NCBI RefSeq assembly: GCF_007644045.2
Contig: NZ_VMDW02000136.1
Location: 62,001-126,000 of the forward strand
Source: Vogesella urethralis
GTDB lineage: Bacteria > Pseudomonadota > Gammaproteobacteria > Burkholderiales > Chromobacteriaceae
DNA length: 64,000 nucleotides
Reading direction: 5' to 3'
Part shown: piece after piece, positions 53,988-63,824 of the stretch
How the letters are laid out: each line of letters starts with the position of its first letter
Position numbering within the stretch: position 1 is the first letter of the stretch
Translations under genes and position numbers: made by a program
The notes under the pieces: model-generated
The model's input: the letters and a program-made list of their open reading frames with translations, nothing else
Database searches by the model: none
What the model was told of the DNA's origin: nothing

Positions 53988-55136
53988 TTAGCGCTGGGCC
54001 AGCGGCACGAAGGGCTGGTCTTCCGGCCCGGTGTAGTTGGCCGACGGGCGGATGATCTTGCCGTCGATGCGCTGTTCGATCACGTGGGCACTCCAGCCGC
54101 TGGTGCGGGCAATAACAAACAGCGGGGTGAACATGGCGGTGGGCACGCCCATCATGTGGTAGCTGACCGCGCTGAACCAGTCCAGGTTGGGGAACATCTT
54201 CTTGATGTCCCACATCACCGATTCCAGGCGCTCGGCAATGTCGTACATCTTGGTGTCGCCGGCGGCTTTGGACAGCTCGTGCGCCACTTCCTTGATCACT
54301 TTGTTGCGCGGGTCGCTGATGGTGTACACCGGGTGGCCAAAGCCGATCACTACTTCCTTGCGCTCGACGCGGGCGCGGATGTCGGCCTCGGCTTCGTCCG
54401 GGCTGTCGTAGCGTTTCTGGACTTCAAAGGCCACCTCGTTGGCGCCGCCGTGTTTCGGGCCGCGCAGTGCGCCGATGGCGCCGGTAATGGCGCTGTGCAT
54501 GTCGGAGCCGGTGCCGGCGATGACACGGGCGGTGAAGGTGGAGGCGTTGAATTCGTGCTCGGCGTACAGGTTGAGCGAGGTGTGCATGGCGCGTACCCAT
54601 TGCTCGGACGGTTTCTGGCCGTGCAGCAGGTGCAGGAAGTGGCCGCCGATGCTGTCGTCGTCGGTTTCCACCTCGATGCGCTTGCCGTTGTGGCTGAAGT
54701 GGTACCAGTACAGCAGCATCGAGCCCAGGCTGGCCATCAGGCGGTCGGCAATGTCACGGGCGCCGGCGATGTTGTGGTCGTCTTTTTCCGGCAGCGCGCA
54801 GCCCAGGGCCGATACGCCGCTGCGCATCACGTCCATCGGGTGGGCGTTGGCCGGCAGGGCTTCCAGTACCGCTTTCACGGCGGCGGGCAGGCCGCGCAGG
54901 CTCTTCAGTTTTTTCTTGTAGCCAGCCAGCTCGGCCGGGTTGGGCAGCTTGCCGTGTACCAGCAGGTAGGCCACTTCTTCGAATTCACAGTGGGCGGCCA
55001 GGTCCAGGATGTCGTAGCCGCGGTAGTGCAGGTCGTTGCCGCTGCGGCCAACGGTGCACAGCGCGGTGTTGCCGGCAGCTACGCCGGACAGGGCGACGGA
55101 TTTTTTCGGTTTGCCAGTCAGGACGACTTCACTCAT
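53988..55136 (-). CDS. prpC: 2-methylcitrate synthase PrpC
   Basis: 382 aa, citrate-synthase fold. Catalytic residues lie in SALGCALPE (family variant region), [12 protein letters not shown] (first His) and [20 protein letters not shown] (second His), with the Asp in the [22 protein letters not shown] neighbourhood. It condenses propionyl-CoA with oxaloacetate. SD AAGGAG precedes the ATG. Second gene of the prp unit, 140 nt after prpB. Confidence 0.94.
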   Translation of the reverse strand: MSEVVLTGKPKKSVALSGVAAGNTALCTVGRSGNDLHYRGYDILDLAAHCEFEEVAYLLVHGKLPNPAELAGYKKKLKSLRGLPAAVKAVLEALPANAHPMDVMRSGVSALGCALPEKDDHNIAGARDIADRLMASLGSMLLYWYHFSHNGKRIEVETDDDSIGGHFLHLLHGQKPSEQWVRAMHTSLNLYAEHEFNASTFTARVIAGTGSDMHSAITGAIGALRGPKHGGANEVAFEVQKRYDSPDEAEADIRARVERKEVVIGFGHPVYTISDPRNKVIKEVAHELSKAAGDTKMYDIAERLESVMWDIKKMFPNLDWFSAVSYHMMGVPTAMFTPLFVIARTSGWSAHVIEQRIDGKIIRPSANYTGPEDQPFVPLAQR

Positions 55137-55276
55137 GCCACTTCTCCTTGGTGGGCCTGCCGCATCGGGGGCAGGCCTTGTGTCATTGCGGCGGGGCCGC
55201 GATCGTGAACCGGGTGCAGGGCTGGCCAGGCTCTCTGTGTTATGTGTGGCGTGCGGCCAACCCTGCGAAACGTGAC

Positions 55277-56155
55277 TTACTTGTTCTTGCCTTCGGCAAA
55301 CAGCGCGTCCAGCTTCTGCTCGTAGTCGTGGTAGCCGAGGTGGTCGTACAGTTCCATGCGGGTCTGCATGGTATCCACCACGTTTTTCTGGCTGCCGTCG
55401 CGGCGGATGGCACCGTACACGTTCAGCGCGGCCTGGCTCATGGCGCGGAAGGCGGACAGCGGGTACAGCACCAGGCCCACACCGTTGGCGCCCAGCTCTT
55501 CGGTGGTGTACAGCGGGGTGGCGCCAAATTCGGTGATGTTGGCCAGAATCGGCACTTTCACGGCCTCGGCAAATTGCTTGTACATGGCGAGGTCGGTGAT
55601 GGCTTCCGGGAAGATCATGTCGGCACCGGCTTCCACGCAGGCCACGGCGCGTTCGATGGCGGCGTCCAGGCCTTCCACCGCCAGCGCGTCGGTGCGAGCC
55701 ATGATCACCATGCCATGCTGGCGGGCATCCACCGCCGCCTTGACGCGGTCAACCATTTCTTCCTGGCTGACGATGGCTTTGTTCGGGCGGTGGCCGCAGC
55801 GTTTCTGTTGCACCTGGTCTTCGATGTGCACGGCAGCGGCGCCGGCTTTTTCCAGGCTGCGTACGGCGCGGGCGATATTGAAGGCGCCGCCCCAGCCGGT
55901 ATCGATGTCCACCAGCAGCGGCAGGCTGGAGGCGTCGGTAATGCGGCGCACGTCGATCAGCACGTCTTCCAGGGTGGTGATGCCGAGATCGGGAATGCCG
56001 CAGGAGCAGGCGGCCACGCCGCCGCCGGACAGGTACAGCGCCTTGAAGCCGCTATGCTCGGCCAGGCGGGCAGCGTAGGCGTTGACGGCGCCCACTACCT
56101 GCAGGGGTTTTTCTTGCGCGACCGCGTCGCGGAAACGTTGACCGGGTGTGGACAT
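55277..56155 (-). CDS. prpB: 2-methylisocitrate lyase PrpB
   Basis: 292 aa. Isocitrate-lyase superfamily with the signature [11 protein letters not shown] (KRCGH, active-site Cys), metal ligands around [11 protein letters not shown] and IEDQVQQ. It splits methylisocitrate to pyruvate and succinate. AGGAGA precedes the ATG. It is the first gene of prpB-prpC-acnD-prpF and diverges from rpoE; no dedicated prp regulator is in the window. Confidence 0.95.
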   Translation of the reverse strand: MSTPGQRFRDAVAQEKPLQVVGAVNAYAARLAEHSGFKALYLSGGGVAACSCGIPDLGITTLEDVLIDVRRITDASSLPLLVDIDTGWGGAFNIARAVRSLEKAGAAAVHIEDQVQQKRCGHRPNKAIVSQEEMVDRVKAAVDARQHGMVIMARTDALAVEGLDAAIERAVACVEAGADMIFPEAITDLAMYKQFAEAVKVPILANITEFGATPLYTTEELGANGVGLVLYPLSAFRAMSQAALNVYGAIRRDGSQKNVVDTMQTRMELYDHLGYHDYEQKLDALFAEGKNK

Positions 56156-56230
56156 CGGGTTCTCCTGCTCTTGTTCTGGGGGATGTGAGGGGCATTCTAG
56201 CAAGTGCTTGGTTTCTTGGTAAACGATTTT

Positions 56231-56241
56231 TTGTCGAACAA
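56231..56241. promoter_or_regulatory. Possible GntR-type operator before prpB
   Basis: TTGT-CGA-ACAA is a short palindrome, flanked more loosely by CGATT and AATCG, 76 nt upstream of prpB. It resembles TTGTCGACAA-like GntR/FCD sites but has one extra base. Confidence 0.3.
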
Positions 56242-56353
56242 TCGCAAGTTGGCCGCAAGGTGTGGCGATCCGGTTTGTCACATCTTGAAACAATGCTTTG
56301 TGGACGCATCTGCTATACAGCCTGCCATCTGCGCAGGCCTGTTTGCGTCTGGG

Positions 56354-56382
56354 TGAACTTATTCTGCAGGCTCCCGGTCATA
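56354..56382 (+). promoter_or_regulatory. Predicted sigma-E-dependent autoregulatory promoter of rpoE
   Basis: TGAACTT (56354-56360), 16-bp spacer, GTCATA (56377-56382) closely fits the sigma-E consensus GGAACTT-N15/16-GTCTAA. It lies about 65-75 nt before the rpoE start. The rest of the ~300-nt prpB-rpoE gap holds no other gene. Confidence 0.7.
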
Positions 56383-56454
56383 GCTGTGACCTGCAGCGGC
56401 GCAAGCCGGCACCTACAACACCAAGCAGGGCGAATCAGGGAGAAAATGTTAACG

Positions 56455-57054
56455 ATGAGTGATCGAGAACTCGATCAGCAGCTGGTCGAGCGTGCGCAAC
56501 GCGGTGAAAAGCGCGCGTTTGATTTGCTGGTATCGAAGTATCAGCGGCGATTGTCGCGCCTGTTGTCGCGCTTCATACGTGACTCGGCCGATATCGAAGA
56601 CGTGACGCAGGAGGCGTTTGTCAAAGCCTATCGCGCACTGCCTTCGTTTCGGGGCGAGAGTGCGTTTTATACCTGGCTGTACCGTATTGGCATCAATACG
56701 GCAAAAAATTTCCTGACTTCTGCCGGCCGGCGGCCGGTGGTGAGTGCGGAGTTCGAGGATGAGGATGGCGAGAGTCTGGATATGGCAAGCCAGATTCCCG
56801 ATCACCACACGCCCGAAGCCGAAATGATGAATCAGCAGATTCTCGCGGCCGTGAATGCGGCGGTGGAGCGTTTGCCCGAAGAGTTGCGTACGGCGATTAC
56901 CCTTCGCGAGATGGAAGGGTTGAGCTACGAGGAAATTGCCAGCGTAATGAATTGCCCGATAGGCACGGTGCGTTCGCGGATCTTCCGTGCGCGCGAAGCG
57001 ATCGCGACCGAGTTGCGTCCTTTGCTGGATACAGCCAAGAACAAAAGATGGTGA
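56455..57054 (+). CDS. rpoE: Extracytoplasmic stress sigma factor RpoE (AlgU)
   Basis: 199 aa. Region 2 (YQRRLSRLLSRFIRDSADIEDVTQEAFVKAYRALPSF) and region 4 (AVERLPEELRTAITLREMEGLSYEEIASVMNCPIGTVRSRIFRAR) are complete. Sigma-E directs envelope-stress genes and is held by RseA. An alternative start MLT at 56446 puts the AGGGAG at 3 nt; from 56455 the spacing is about 12, so the start is uncertain. The genes rseA, rseB, rseC and mucD follow. A sigma-E-type promoter lies upstream. Confidence 0.95.
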   Translation: MSDRELDQQLVERAQRGEKRAFDLLVSKYQRRLSRLLSRFIRDSADIEDVTQEAFVKAYRALPSFRGESAFYTWLYRIGINTAKNFLTSAGRRPVVSAEFEDEDGESLDMASQIPDHHTPEAEMMNQQILAAVNAAVERLPEELRTAITLREMEGLSYEEIASVMNCPIGTVRSRIFRAREAIATELRPLLDTAKNKRW

Positions 57055-57061
57055 GCAGATG

Positions 57062-57550
57062 ATGAAAGAAACCCTATCTTCCCTGATGGATGGCGAACTG
57101 GGCGACAAGGACGCCGCCCGCGCCCTGCAATTGCTGGAAGGCGACGACGAGCTGAAAGCGGCCTGGCAGGAATATCACCTGATCGGTGATGCACTGCGCG
57201 GCAATGCTGCCCTGCACGTCGACGTACGACAGCCGGTATCGCTTGCGCTGCAGGCGGAACCCACCGTGCTGGCGCCACGCAATCTGGTGCAAAAGCGCAG
57301 CCGCCCGGTGGCGCGCTTCGCGCTGGCTGCCTCGGTAGCGATGGCGGGTGTGGTGGGCTGGTACGGCTGGCAAGGCCAGCGTGCGACCGACCCGGCGCTG
57401 ATGGCTCAGGCCGTACCCACCCCCAGCGCCCAGGTGCAAGTGGTGAATGCGGCCAACCAGTCTTACCTGGATGCGCATCAGGACATGAGCGCAGGAGATG
57501 GCCTGGCGCGTGCCAGCCTTGTGCAACCGGCAGCGAAAGGCCTGCATTGA
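57062..57550 (+). CDS. rseA: Anti-sigma-E factor RseA (MucA-like)
   Basis: 162 aa. N-terminal anti-sigma domain (ETLSSLMDGELGDKDAARALQLLEGDDELKAAWQEYHLIGDALRG), one membrane segment (about 85-103, ARFALAASVAMAGVVGWYGW) and a short Ala-rich periplasmic tail. It binds sigma-E at the inner membrane; cleavage by DegS/RseP-type proteases releases it. It starts 7 nt after rpoE (an in-frame ATG just before is equally possible). The stop overlaps the rseB start. Confidence 0.9.
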   Translation: MKETLSSLMDGELGDKDAARALQLLEGDDELKAAWQEYHLIGDALRGNAALHVDVRQPVSLALQAEPTVLAPRNLVQKRSRPVARFALAASVAMAGVVGWYGWQGQRATDPALMAQAVPTPSAQVQVVNAANQSYLDAHQDMSAGDGLARASLVQPAAKGLH

Positions 57551-58494
57551 TGCGTGTAACAGCAGCCTGTGTCATGCTGGCCCTGCCGTTGGCCGCCGTG
57601 GCGGACGACGACTGGGCCTTGCTGGAAAAAGCCGCCCAGGCCGCGGCCAACCAACCGCTTACCGCCACCTATCTGCATCAGCTCGGTAGTGAGCTTGAGA
57701 CCTTCCGCGTGCAGCGCATGCAGGATGGTGGCGTGGTGCGTGAGCGGCGCGAATCCCTCGATGGCATGCCGCGCGAGATCGTGCGTGTCGGCAACGAACT
57801 GACCTGCTACGCGCCGGATGCCAAGTCGCTGAACGCGGCCAAGCTCAGTGCCATCAAGCTGTTTCCGGCCGTACTGCCCGAAGATACCGACAACCTGAGC
57901 CAGGGTTACACCGTAGTGCGCGGCGGCAGTGACCGTGTTGCGCAGCGCGACTGCCAATGGCTGGCGCTGAAGCCCAAGGATGGTGCCAACCGCTACACGC
58001 AGCGTTTCTGCATCGAGCCGCAAACAGCGTTGCCGCTGAAGGTGGTGACCTCTACCGCCAAAGGCGAGGTGGTGGAGCAGTTTGCCTTTACCGAGCTGCA
58101 GCTGGCTGCTCCCAAGGACAAGTCGGCGCTAAAGCCGCGCTACAAGCAAAGCCTGGTACTGGGCAAAGTCGGTGGCGTACAAGCTGGCATGCAGCCCATG
58201 CATGACATCAAAGGCTTGCCGGCCGGTTTCCGCATGGTGCGCTTCGTTAACCGGGCGCTGCCTGGGCATGACAAGGCGGTGCAGCACTACGTGTTCTCCG
58301 ATGGTTTTGCCAAGGTGTCCCTGTTTGTTGAAACCGCCAGCAGCGAGGGCGTGAGCCAGACTTCGGCTACCGCGCCCAACGGCATTGGTGTGGCGTCGCG
58401 CCAAAGCGGTGAGCAGCTGCTGACCGTGGTGGGTGACCTGCCCGAAACCGGCTTGCAGGCCATACTCAAAGGCGTTCGCCTGAGCCCGCGCTGA
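57550..58494 (+). CDS. rseB: Periplasmic sigma-E regulator RseB (MucB)
   Basis: 314 aa, signal peptide MRVTAACVMLALPLAAVA. It has an N-terminal LolA-like lipid-sensing domain (LTATYLHQLGSELETFRVQRMQDGGVVRERRESLDGMPREIVRVGNE) and a C-terminal MucB_C domain (LPAGFRMVRFVNRALPGHDKAVQHYVFSDGFAKVSLFVE). RseB protects RseA from DegS and senses mislocalised LPS/lipoprotein. It starts at the ATG overlapping the rseA stop (TGATG). Confidence 0.92.
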   Translation: MRVTAACVMLALPLAAVADDDWALLEKAAQAAANQPLTATYLHQLGSELETFRVQRMQDGGVVRERRESLDGMPREIVRVGNELTCYAPDAKSLNAAKLSAIKLFPAVLPEDTDNLSQGYTVVRGGSDRVAQRDCQWLALKPKDGANRYTQRFCIEPQTALPLKVVTSTAKGEVVEQFAFTELQLAAPKDKSALKPRYKQSLVLGKVGGVQAGMQPMHDIKGLPAGFRMVRFVNRALPGHDKAVQHYVFSDGFAKVSLFVETASSEGVSQTSATAPNGIGVASRQSGEQLLTVVGDLPETGLQAILKGVRLSPR

Positions 58495-58496
58495 GC

Positions 58497-58967
58497 ATGA
58501 TCGAAACAGAAGCCAGCGTACTGTCCGTGGAGCACGGCCATGCCTGGGTGGCGCCGAAGCCGCATTCTCCTTGTGGCCAGTGCGACCCGGTGCACGGCTG
58601 TCGCTCCTTGCAGCTGGCGCGCATGTTTGCCCTGCGCGAACCGCGTTTTCGCGTGCTGGACCCGCTGGGCGTGCAGCCGGGCGATAAGGTACTGATTGCC
58701 GTGCCGGAAAAAAGCCTGCTGCACAGTGCCACGTTGTTGTACCTGCTGCCGGTGCTGGCCTTGATGCTGGGCGCCGGCCTGGCTTCCCCTTGGGGTGAGC
58801 CCGCTGCTGTTGCCGGCGGGGTGTCCGCCCTGCTGATTGCTTTCGGTTTGGTGCGCCTGATGGGGCGCAGGCTGGCGGGCGATGTCCGCTTCCAGCCGCA
58901 TATTGCCCGCCGTGTTGATGTCACCGTTTCCATGGAGTTTGTCAGAACATGCCGATCAAGAAGCTGA
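58497..58967 (+). CDS. rseC: SoxR-reducing-system / RseC family membrane protein
   Basis: 156 aa. An N-terminal Cys cluster (SPCGQCDPVHGC) precedes two hydrophobic segments (about 77-97 and 103-121). RseC-family proteins (also RsxC-linked) sit at the inner membrane and modulate sigma-E or SoxR reduction, possibly via an Fe-S centre. Starts 2 nt after rseB and overlaps mucD by 19 nt, so it is part of the sigma-E unit. Confidence 0.85.
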   Translation: MIETEASVLSVEHGHAWVAPKPHSPCGQCDPVHGCRSLQLARMFALREPRFRVLDPLGVQPGDKVLIAVPEKSLLHSATLLYLLPVLALMLGAGLASPWGEPAAVAGGVSALLIAFGLVRLMGRRLAGDVRFQPHIARRVDVTVSMEFVRTCRSRS

Positions 58968-60370
58968 TTGTCTCGTCCATGATGGTAGCTGGCCTGCTGG
59001 CCGGTTCTGCCCCCTTGATGGCCGCCCCGCAGCTGGCGCTGCCCGATTTTACCCAGCTGGTGGAAGACCAGGGGCGGGCGGTGGTGAACATCCGTACCGT
59101 ACAGACCGTGCGCGAAGTGGTGCGTGAAGTGCCGCAGGGCATGGAAAACGATCCCTTTGCCGAATTTTTCCGCCGCTTTGCCCCGCCGCAACTGCGTGAG
59201 TACCAAGCCGGCGGCATGGGCTCCGGTTTCATCCTGTCGTCCGATGGTTACGTGCTGACTAATGCCCACGTCATTGCCGATGCCGACGAGATGATCGTGA
59301 CGCTGAACGACAAGCGTGAATTCAAGGCCAAGGTAATAGGCTCTGACGCGCGTACCGACGTGGCGCTGATCAAGATCGACGCCACCGGCCTGCCGGCTGT
59401 CAAGCTGGGCAAGGCCGAGCAGCTGAAAGTGGGCGAGTGGGTGCTGGCCATCGGCTCGCCGTTCGGCTTCGAGAATACTGTCACCTCCGGCATCGTGTCG
59501 GCCAAGGGTCGTCATCTGCCGGATGAGTCTTACGTGCCGTTCATCCAGACCGACGCCGCCGTTAACCCAGGCAACTCCGGCGGCCCGCTGTTCAACCTGA
59601 AGGGTGAGGTGGTCGGCATCAATTCGCAGATTTACAGCCGTTCCGGCGGCTTCATGGGTATTTCTTTTGCCATTCCGGTGGACGTGGCGCTGGATGTGGC
59701 CGAGCAGCTGAAAAAGCACGGCAAGGTCAGCCGTAGCCGCATTGGCGTATCGATCCAGGATGTGAGCAAAGAGTTGGCCGCATCGTTCGGCCTGCCGGCT
59801 GCCAAAGGCTCGCTGATTACTTCGGTGGACAAGGACGGCCCGGCTGGCAAGGCGGGCATCCGCGCCGGTGATGTGGTGCAGCAGGTGGCAGGGCAGGAGG
59901 TGGTGAGCAGCGAGGACTTGCCGCGTTTGCTGGGGAATGTACGCCCGGGTAGCCGCATCGAGTTGACCGTATGGCGCAACCGCGCAGCCGTGAAAGTGAA
60001 CCTGGTTACCGCCGAAATGCAGGACGAAGACCCGCGTACGGCCGAGCGCGCCTACAAGGGCAAGCAAGGCGAGCAGGAAGAAGTGGGCACCAGTACCGGC
60101 CTGGCGCTGCAGGCAGTACAGCCTGCCGTGCTGCAGAAACTGGGCGTGCGTTTCGGCCTGGCGGTGCGCAGCGCGCGCGGCCCGGCGATGAAGGCAGGCC
60201 TGCAGCAGGGTGACATCATTGTTGGCGTGGCCGGCGAAGAGCTGCAGAATGCCCGCCAGCTGGTGCAGGCCATCCAGGCGGTGAAGCCGGGCGACGTGCT
60301 GGCCCTGCGCGTACTGCGCGATGGTGCGCCATTGTTCATTGCCCTGAAACCCGAGAAGAACACGCCTTGA
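58949..60370 (+). CDS. mucD: Periplasmic HtrA/DegP-type serine protease MucD
   Basis: 473 aa, signal peptide ending SAPLMAA. Catalytic triad His107 (TNAHVI), Asp137 (RTDVALIKI), Ser210 (NPGNSGGP). Two PDZ domains follow (about 265-355 and 370-470). It degrades misfolded envelope proteins and is a standard sigma-E target. The start overlaps rseC by 19 nt, and the stop overlaps the glutaredoxin-like TTG start. Confidence 0.94.
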   Translation: MPIKKLIVSSMMVAGLLAGSAPLMAAPQLALPDFTQLVEDQGRAVVNIRTVQTVREVVREVPQGMENDPFAEFFRRFAPPQLREYQAGGMGSGFILSSDGYVLTNAHVIADADEMIVTLNDKREFKAKVIGSDARTDVALIKIDATGLPAVKLGKAEQLKVGEWVLAIGSPFGFENTVTSGIVSAKGRHLPDESYVPFIQTDAAVNPGNSGGPLFNLKGEVVGINSQIYSRSGGFMGISFAIPVDVALDVAEQLKKHGKVSRSRIGVSIQDVSKELAASFGLPAAKGSLITSVDKDGPAGKAGIRAGDVVQQVAGQEVVSSEDLPRLLGNVRPGSRIELTVWRNRAAVKVNLVTAEMQDEDPRTAERAYKGKQGEQEEVGTSTGLALQAVQPAVLQKLGVRFGLAVRSARGPAMKAGLQQGDIIVGVAGEELQNARQLVQAIQAVKPGDVLALRVLRDGAPLFIALKPEKNTP

Positions 60371-60621
60371 AAACCCTGACGCTTTATTTTCGCGACTACT
60401 GCAGCCTGTGCCACCAGATGCTGGCGCAGCTGCAGCCGTTGCGCCAGCAGTACGGTTTCGACATCCAGGTGGTGGATGTCGATGCCGACCCCGAGCTGGA
60501 AGCCCGCTACAACGAACTGGTGCCGGTGCTGATGGACGGGGATACGCAAATCTGCCACTGGCACCTCGACGAGGCCAAGTTGGCCGCAACACTGGCTGCA
60601 CATAGCGGCGAAATCGGCTAA
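60367..60621 (+). CDS. Glutaredoxin-family protein (DUF836)
   Basis: 84 aa starting at TTG inside the mucD stop (TTGA). Thioredoxin fold with the redox motif CSLC in [13 protein letters not shown] (residues 10-13) and cis-Pro in [10 protein letters not shown]. The DUF836 group often lies between mucD and lepA in betaproteobacteria. A role in thiol redox is inferred. Confidence 0.85.
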   Translation: MKTLTLYFRDYCSLCHQMLAQLQPLRQQYGFDIQVVDVDADPELEARYNELVPVLMDGDTQICHWHLDEAKLAATLAAHSGEIG

Positions 60622-60685
60622 AATCCGCGCCAGTGTTGAATACGCAAGGGCACGCTCCGGTGCCCTTAATTTTTGCTGGATTCCG

Positions 60686-62479
60686 ATGAAACATATCCGA
60701 AATTTTTCGATCATTGCCCACATTGACCACGGCAAGTCGACCCTGGCAGACCGCTTTATCCAGTTTTGTGGCGGTCTGGAACTGCGTGAAATGAGCGCGC
60801 AGGTGCTCGATTCGATGGATATCGAAAAAGAGCGTGGCATTACCATCAAGGCGCAAACCGCGGCCTTGCAATACAAGGCGCGCGACGGCCAGATTTACAA
60901 CCTGAATCTGATCGACACCCCCGGCCATGTAGACTTCTCTTACGAAGTGTCGCGCTCGCTGTCCGCCTGCGAAGGCGCGCTGCTGGTAGTGGACGCGTCC
61001 CAGGGCGTGGAAGCACAAACCGTGGCCAACTGCTACACCGCCATCGAGCTGGGCGTGGAAGTGGTGCCGGTACTGAACAAGATCGACCTGCCGGCCGCCG
61101 ATCCCGAGCGCGTCAGCCAGGAGATCGAAGACATCATCGGTATCGAAGCCATCGACGCCGTGCGTGCTTCGGCCAAGTCCGGCATCGGTATCGAGGACAT
61201 CCTCGAAACCGTGGTCAACAAGATTCCGCCGCCGGAAGGCAACCCGGACGCGCCGCTGAAAGCGCTGATCATCGACTCCTGGTTCGACAACTACGTCGGC
61301 GTGGTGATGCTGGTGCGCGTCATCGACGGTCAGCTGAAGCCGAAAGACAAGATCAAGTTCATGGCCACCCAGGCCGAACACTTGTGCGAACAGGTGGGGG
61401 TATTCACACCGAAGTCGGTACAGCGCAGCGAGCTGAACGCCGGCGAAGTGGGTTTCGTCATTGCCGGTATCAAAGAACTGAAATCGGCCAAAGTGGGCGA
61501 CACCATTACCTTGGCCGCCAAACCGGCTACCGACGCGCTGCCGGGCTTCAAGGAAGTACAGTCGCAGGTATTTGCCGGCCTGTACCCGGTGGAAAGCCAC
61601 GACTACGAAGCGCTGCGTGATGCACTGGAAAAACTGCAGCTGAACGACGCCTCGCTGAAGTTCGAGCCGGAAGTATCCCAAGCGCTCGGCTTCGGCTTCC
61701 GCTGTGGCTTCCTGGGCCTGTTGCACCTGGAAATCGTGCAGGAGCGTCTGGAACGCGAGTTCGACATGGACCTGATCACCACCGCACCGACGGTGAACTA
61801 CGAAGTGGTGATGAAAGACGGCACCGTCGAAGTGGTGTCCAACCCGTCGCGCATGCCGGAAGGCGGCAAGTACGAAGAGCTGCGCGAGCCCATCATCACC
61901 GCCACCATCCTGGTACCGCAGGACTACGTCGGCTCGGTGATGACGCTGTGCAACAACAAGCGCGGCGTACAGCGCAATATGCAGTACATGGGCCGTCAGG
62001 TGATGCTGACCTACGATCTGCCGATGAACGAAGTGGTGATGGATTTCTTCGACAAGCTGAAGTCCACCAGCCGTGGCTACGCCTCGCTGGACTACGAGTT
62101 CAAGGAATTCCAGAGCGCCGACCTGGTGAAACTGGACGTGCTGGTCAACAGCGAGAAAGTGGATGCACTGAGCCTGATCGTGCACCGCGCCTCCAGCGTG
62201 TACCGTGGCCGCGAGCTGGTGTCCAAGATGCGTGAGCTGATCCCGCGCCAGATGTTCGACATCGCGGTGCAGGCCGCCATCGGTGGCCACATCATCGCCC
62301 GCGAAACCGTGAAAGCGCTGCGCAAGAACGTGCTGGCCAAGTGTTACGGCGGCGATATCACGCGTAAGAAAAAGCTGCTGGAAAAACAGAAAGCCGGTAA
62401 GAAGCGCATGAAGCAGGTGGGCAACGTGGAGATTCCGCAAGAAGCCTTCCTGGCCATTCTGCAAGTCGGGGACAAATAA
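60686..62479 (+). CDS. lepA: Elongation factor 4 (LepA)
   Basis: 597 aa, the usual length. G domain [14 protein letters not shown] (P-loop, residues 10-23), switch region [21 protein letters not shown]; then EF-G-like domains and the LepA-specific C-terminus ending [34 protein letters not shown] ribosomal back-translocase/biogenesis factor. Upstream of lepB with a 1-nt overlap (TAATG). Confidence 0.97.
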   Translation: MKHIRNFSIIAHIDHGKSTLADRFIQFCGGLELREMSAQVLDSMDIEKERGITIKAQTAALQYKARDGQIYNLNLIDTPGHVDFSYEVSRSLSACEGALLVVDASQGVEAQTVANCYTAIELGVEVVPVLNKIDLPAADPERVSQEIEDIIGIEAIDAVRASAKSGIGIEDILETVVNKIPPPEGNPDAPLKALIIDSWFDNYVGVVMLVRVIDGQLKPKDKIKFMATQAEHLCEQVGVFTPKSVQRSELNAGEVGFVIAGIKELKSAKVGDTITLAAKPATDALPGFKEVQSQVFAGLYPVESHDYEALRDALEKLQLNDASLKFEPEVSQALGFGFRCGFLGLLHLEIVQERLEREFDMDLITTAPTVNYEVVMKDGTVEVVSNPSRMPEGGKYEELREPIITATILVPQDYVGSVMTLCNNKRGVQRNMQYMGRQVMLTYDLPMNEVVMDFFDKLKSTSRGYASLDYEFKEFQSADLVKLDVLVNSEKVDALSLIVHRASSVYRGRELVSKMRELIPRQMFDIAVQAAIGGHIIARETVKALRKNVLAKCYGGDITRKKKLLEKQKAGKKRMKQVGNVEIPQEAFLAILQVGDK

Positions 62480-63438
62480 TGGGTTCGAATCTGGTGTGGT
62501 TGTGGTCGGTACTGGCCATTGTTGGCGTGCTGCTGATCCTGTTTTCCCCGAAGCAAGCCGGCGTCAAGTCGTCGGCAGTGGAGTGGGGCTACCTGGGTCT
62601 GCTGGGCGGCTGCTTCGGTCTGCTGTCGGGTTACATGACCTTCTCGGCGGTAATGCTGATCATCGTGCTGGTTACCGGGGCCATCTGGGCGCTGGACAAG
62701 TTCATGCTGGCCCGCCGCCGTGCCGCCGACGCGGACGTACCGCACTACATCGACTTCCCGCGCGGGTTTTTCCCGATCATCGCGGTGGTGTTTCTGCTGC
62801 GCTCCTTTGTGGCCGAACCATTCCAGATTCCGTCCAGCTCCATGCGTCCTGGCCTGATCGTCGGCGACTTCATCCTGGTCAACAAGTTTGCCTACGGCAT
62901 CCGCTTGCCGGTTGCCAACAACGTTCTGGTGCCGGTAGGCCAGGTGCAGCACGGTGACGTGGTGGTGTTCAACTACCCGGAAGACGAGAAGATCAACTTC
63001 ATCAAGCGTGTGGTGGGTCTGCCGGGTGACGTGATTACCTACAAGGGCAAGCAGCTGTCGATCAACGGCAAGCCGGTCGAGCACGTCAGCGAAGGCGAGC
63101 ACCAGTACCTGGAAAAAGGCCTGATGATGATTCAGGCCCAGCAGTACCGTGAAAGCATCGAAGGCAAAACCTTCCGTACCCTGGTGATGCCGGATGCCCC
63201 GTCCTACATGCCGCAGGGCGTGCGCCAGTTTGCTGGCCGCGAAAATTGCGAATACGTGGAAGACGGCTTCAGCTGCAAGGTGCCGGAAGGCCGCTATTTC
63301 ATGATGGGCGACAACCGCGACAACAGCGAAGACAGCCGCTACTGGGGTTTTGTCGAAGACCGTTTGCTGGTGGGCAAGGCCTTCCTGATCTGGATGAACT
63401 TTGGCGAACTGGGCCGCATCGGCACCCGTATCGAATAA
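62479..63438 (+). CDS. lepB: Signal peptidase I LepB
   Basis: 319 aa. N-terminal membrane segments (about 4-22, 40-72 and 98-110), then box B with catalytic Ser121 (FQIPSSSMRPGL), box C/D catalytic Lys in FIKRVVGLPGD, and box E GDNRDNSEDSRYWGFV. It removes Sec/Tat signal peptides. The start overlaps the lepA stop. Followed 13 nt later by the DUF4845 gene. Confidence 0.97.
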   Translation: MGSNLVWLWSVLAIVGVLLILFSPKQAGVKSSAVEWGYLGLLGGCFGLLSGYMTFSAVMLIIVLVTGAIWALDKFMLARRRAADADVPHYIDFPRGFFPIIAVVFLLRSFVAEPFQIPSSSMRPGLIVGDFILVNKFAYGIRLPVANNVLVPVGQVQHGDVVVFNYPEDEKINFIKRVVGLPGDVITYKGKQLSINGKPVEHVSEGEHQYLEKGLMMIQAQQYRESIEGKTFRTLVMPDAPSYMPQGVRQFAGRENCEYVEDGFSCKVPEGRYFMMGDNRDNSEDSRYWGFVEDRLLVGKAFLIWMNFGELGRIGTRIE

Positions 63439-63451
63439 CAAGGAGTCTGGC

Positions 63452-63820
63452 ATGCGTAGTCAGCGCGGTTTTTCCCTGCTGGTGGTGATGGCACTGGCTA
63501 TCGTGGCCGCCACCGTGGTATTGCTGTTCCTCAAGATCGTGCCGGTGTATTCCGAGTACTATGCGGTCAAGGAAACGCTGGATGCGCTAGCCAAGGAAAC
63601 CGGCAAGTCCGAGTACGAGCTGCGCCGCAATTTCAATGGCCGCGCCGTGGTGCAGGACATCGTGTCGGTGAAAGCCGACGATCTGGTGATCGTCTCCAGC
63701 CCCAGCGTGCTGGGCGTCGGCGTTCGCTACAGCCGCGAGGTGCCGCTGAAGAAGGGCATCAAGCTGGTTTTTGACTTCGAATACCAGGCAGGTACCCCTG
63801 TCCTGAAAGACACACAATAA
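63452..63820 (+). CDS. DUF4845 membrane protein
   Basis: 122 aa. A pilin-like N-terminal hydrophobic segment ([34 protein letters not shown]) is followed by a small soluble domain. The family regularly lies between lepB and rnc in betaproteobacteria and resembles a type IV pilin-type N-terminus, but no processing motif is clear. AAGGAG precedes the ATG. Confidence 0.85.
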   Translation: MRSQRGFSLLVVMALAIVAATVVLLFLKIVPVYSEYYAVKETLDALAKETGKSEYELRRNFNGRAVVQDIVSVKADDLVIVSSPSVLGVGVRYSREVPLKKGIKLVFDFEYQAGTPVLKDTQ

Positions 63821-63824
63821 CACC

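Noticed and set aside
58466-62464. A 1332-codon open frame on the minus strand opposite mucD-lepA
   Set aside because: It is antisense to well-recognised genes, has no family resemblance, and is explained by third-position GC bias keeping the opposite frame open.
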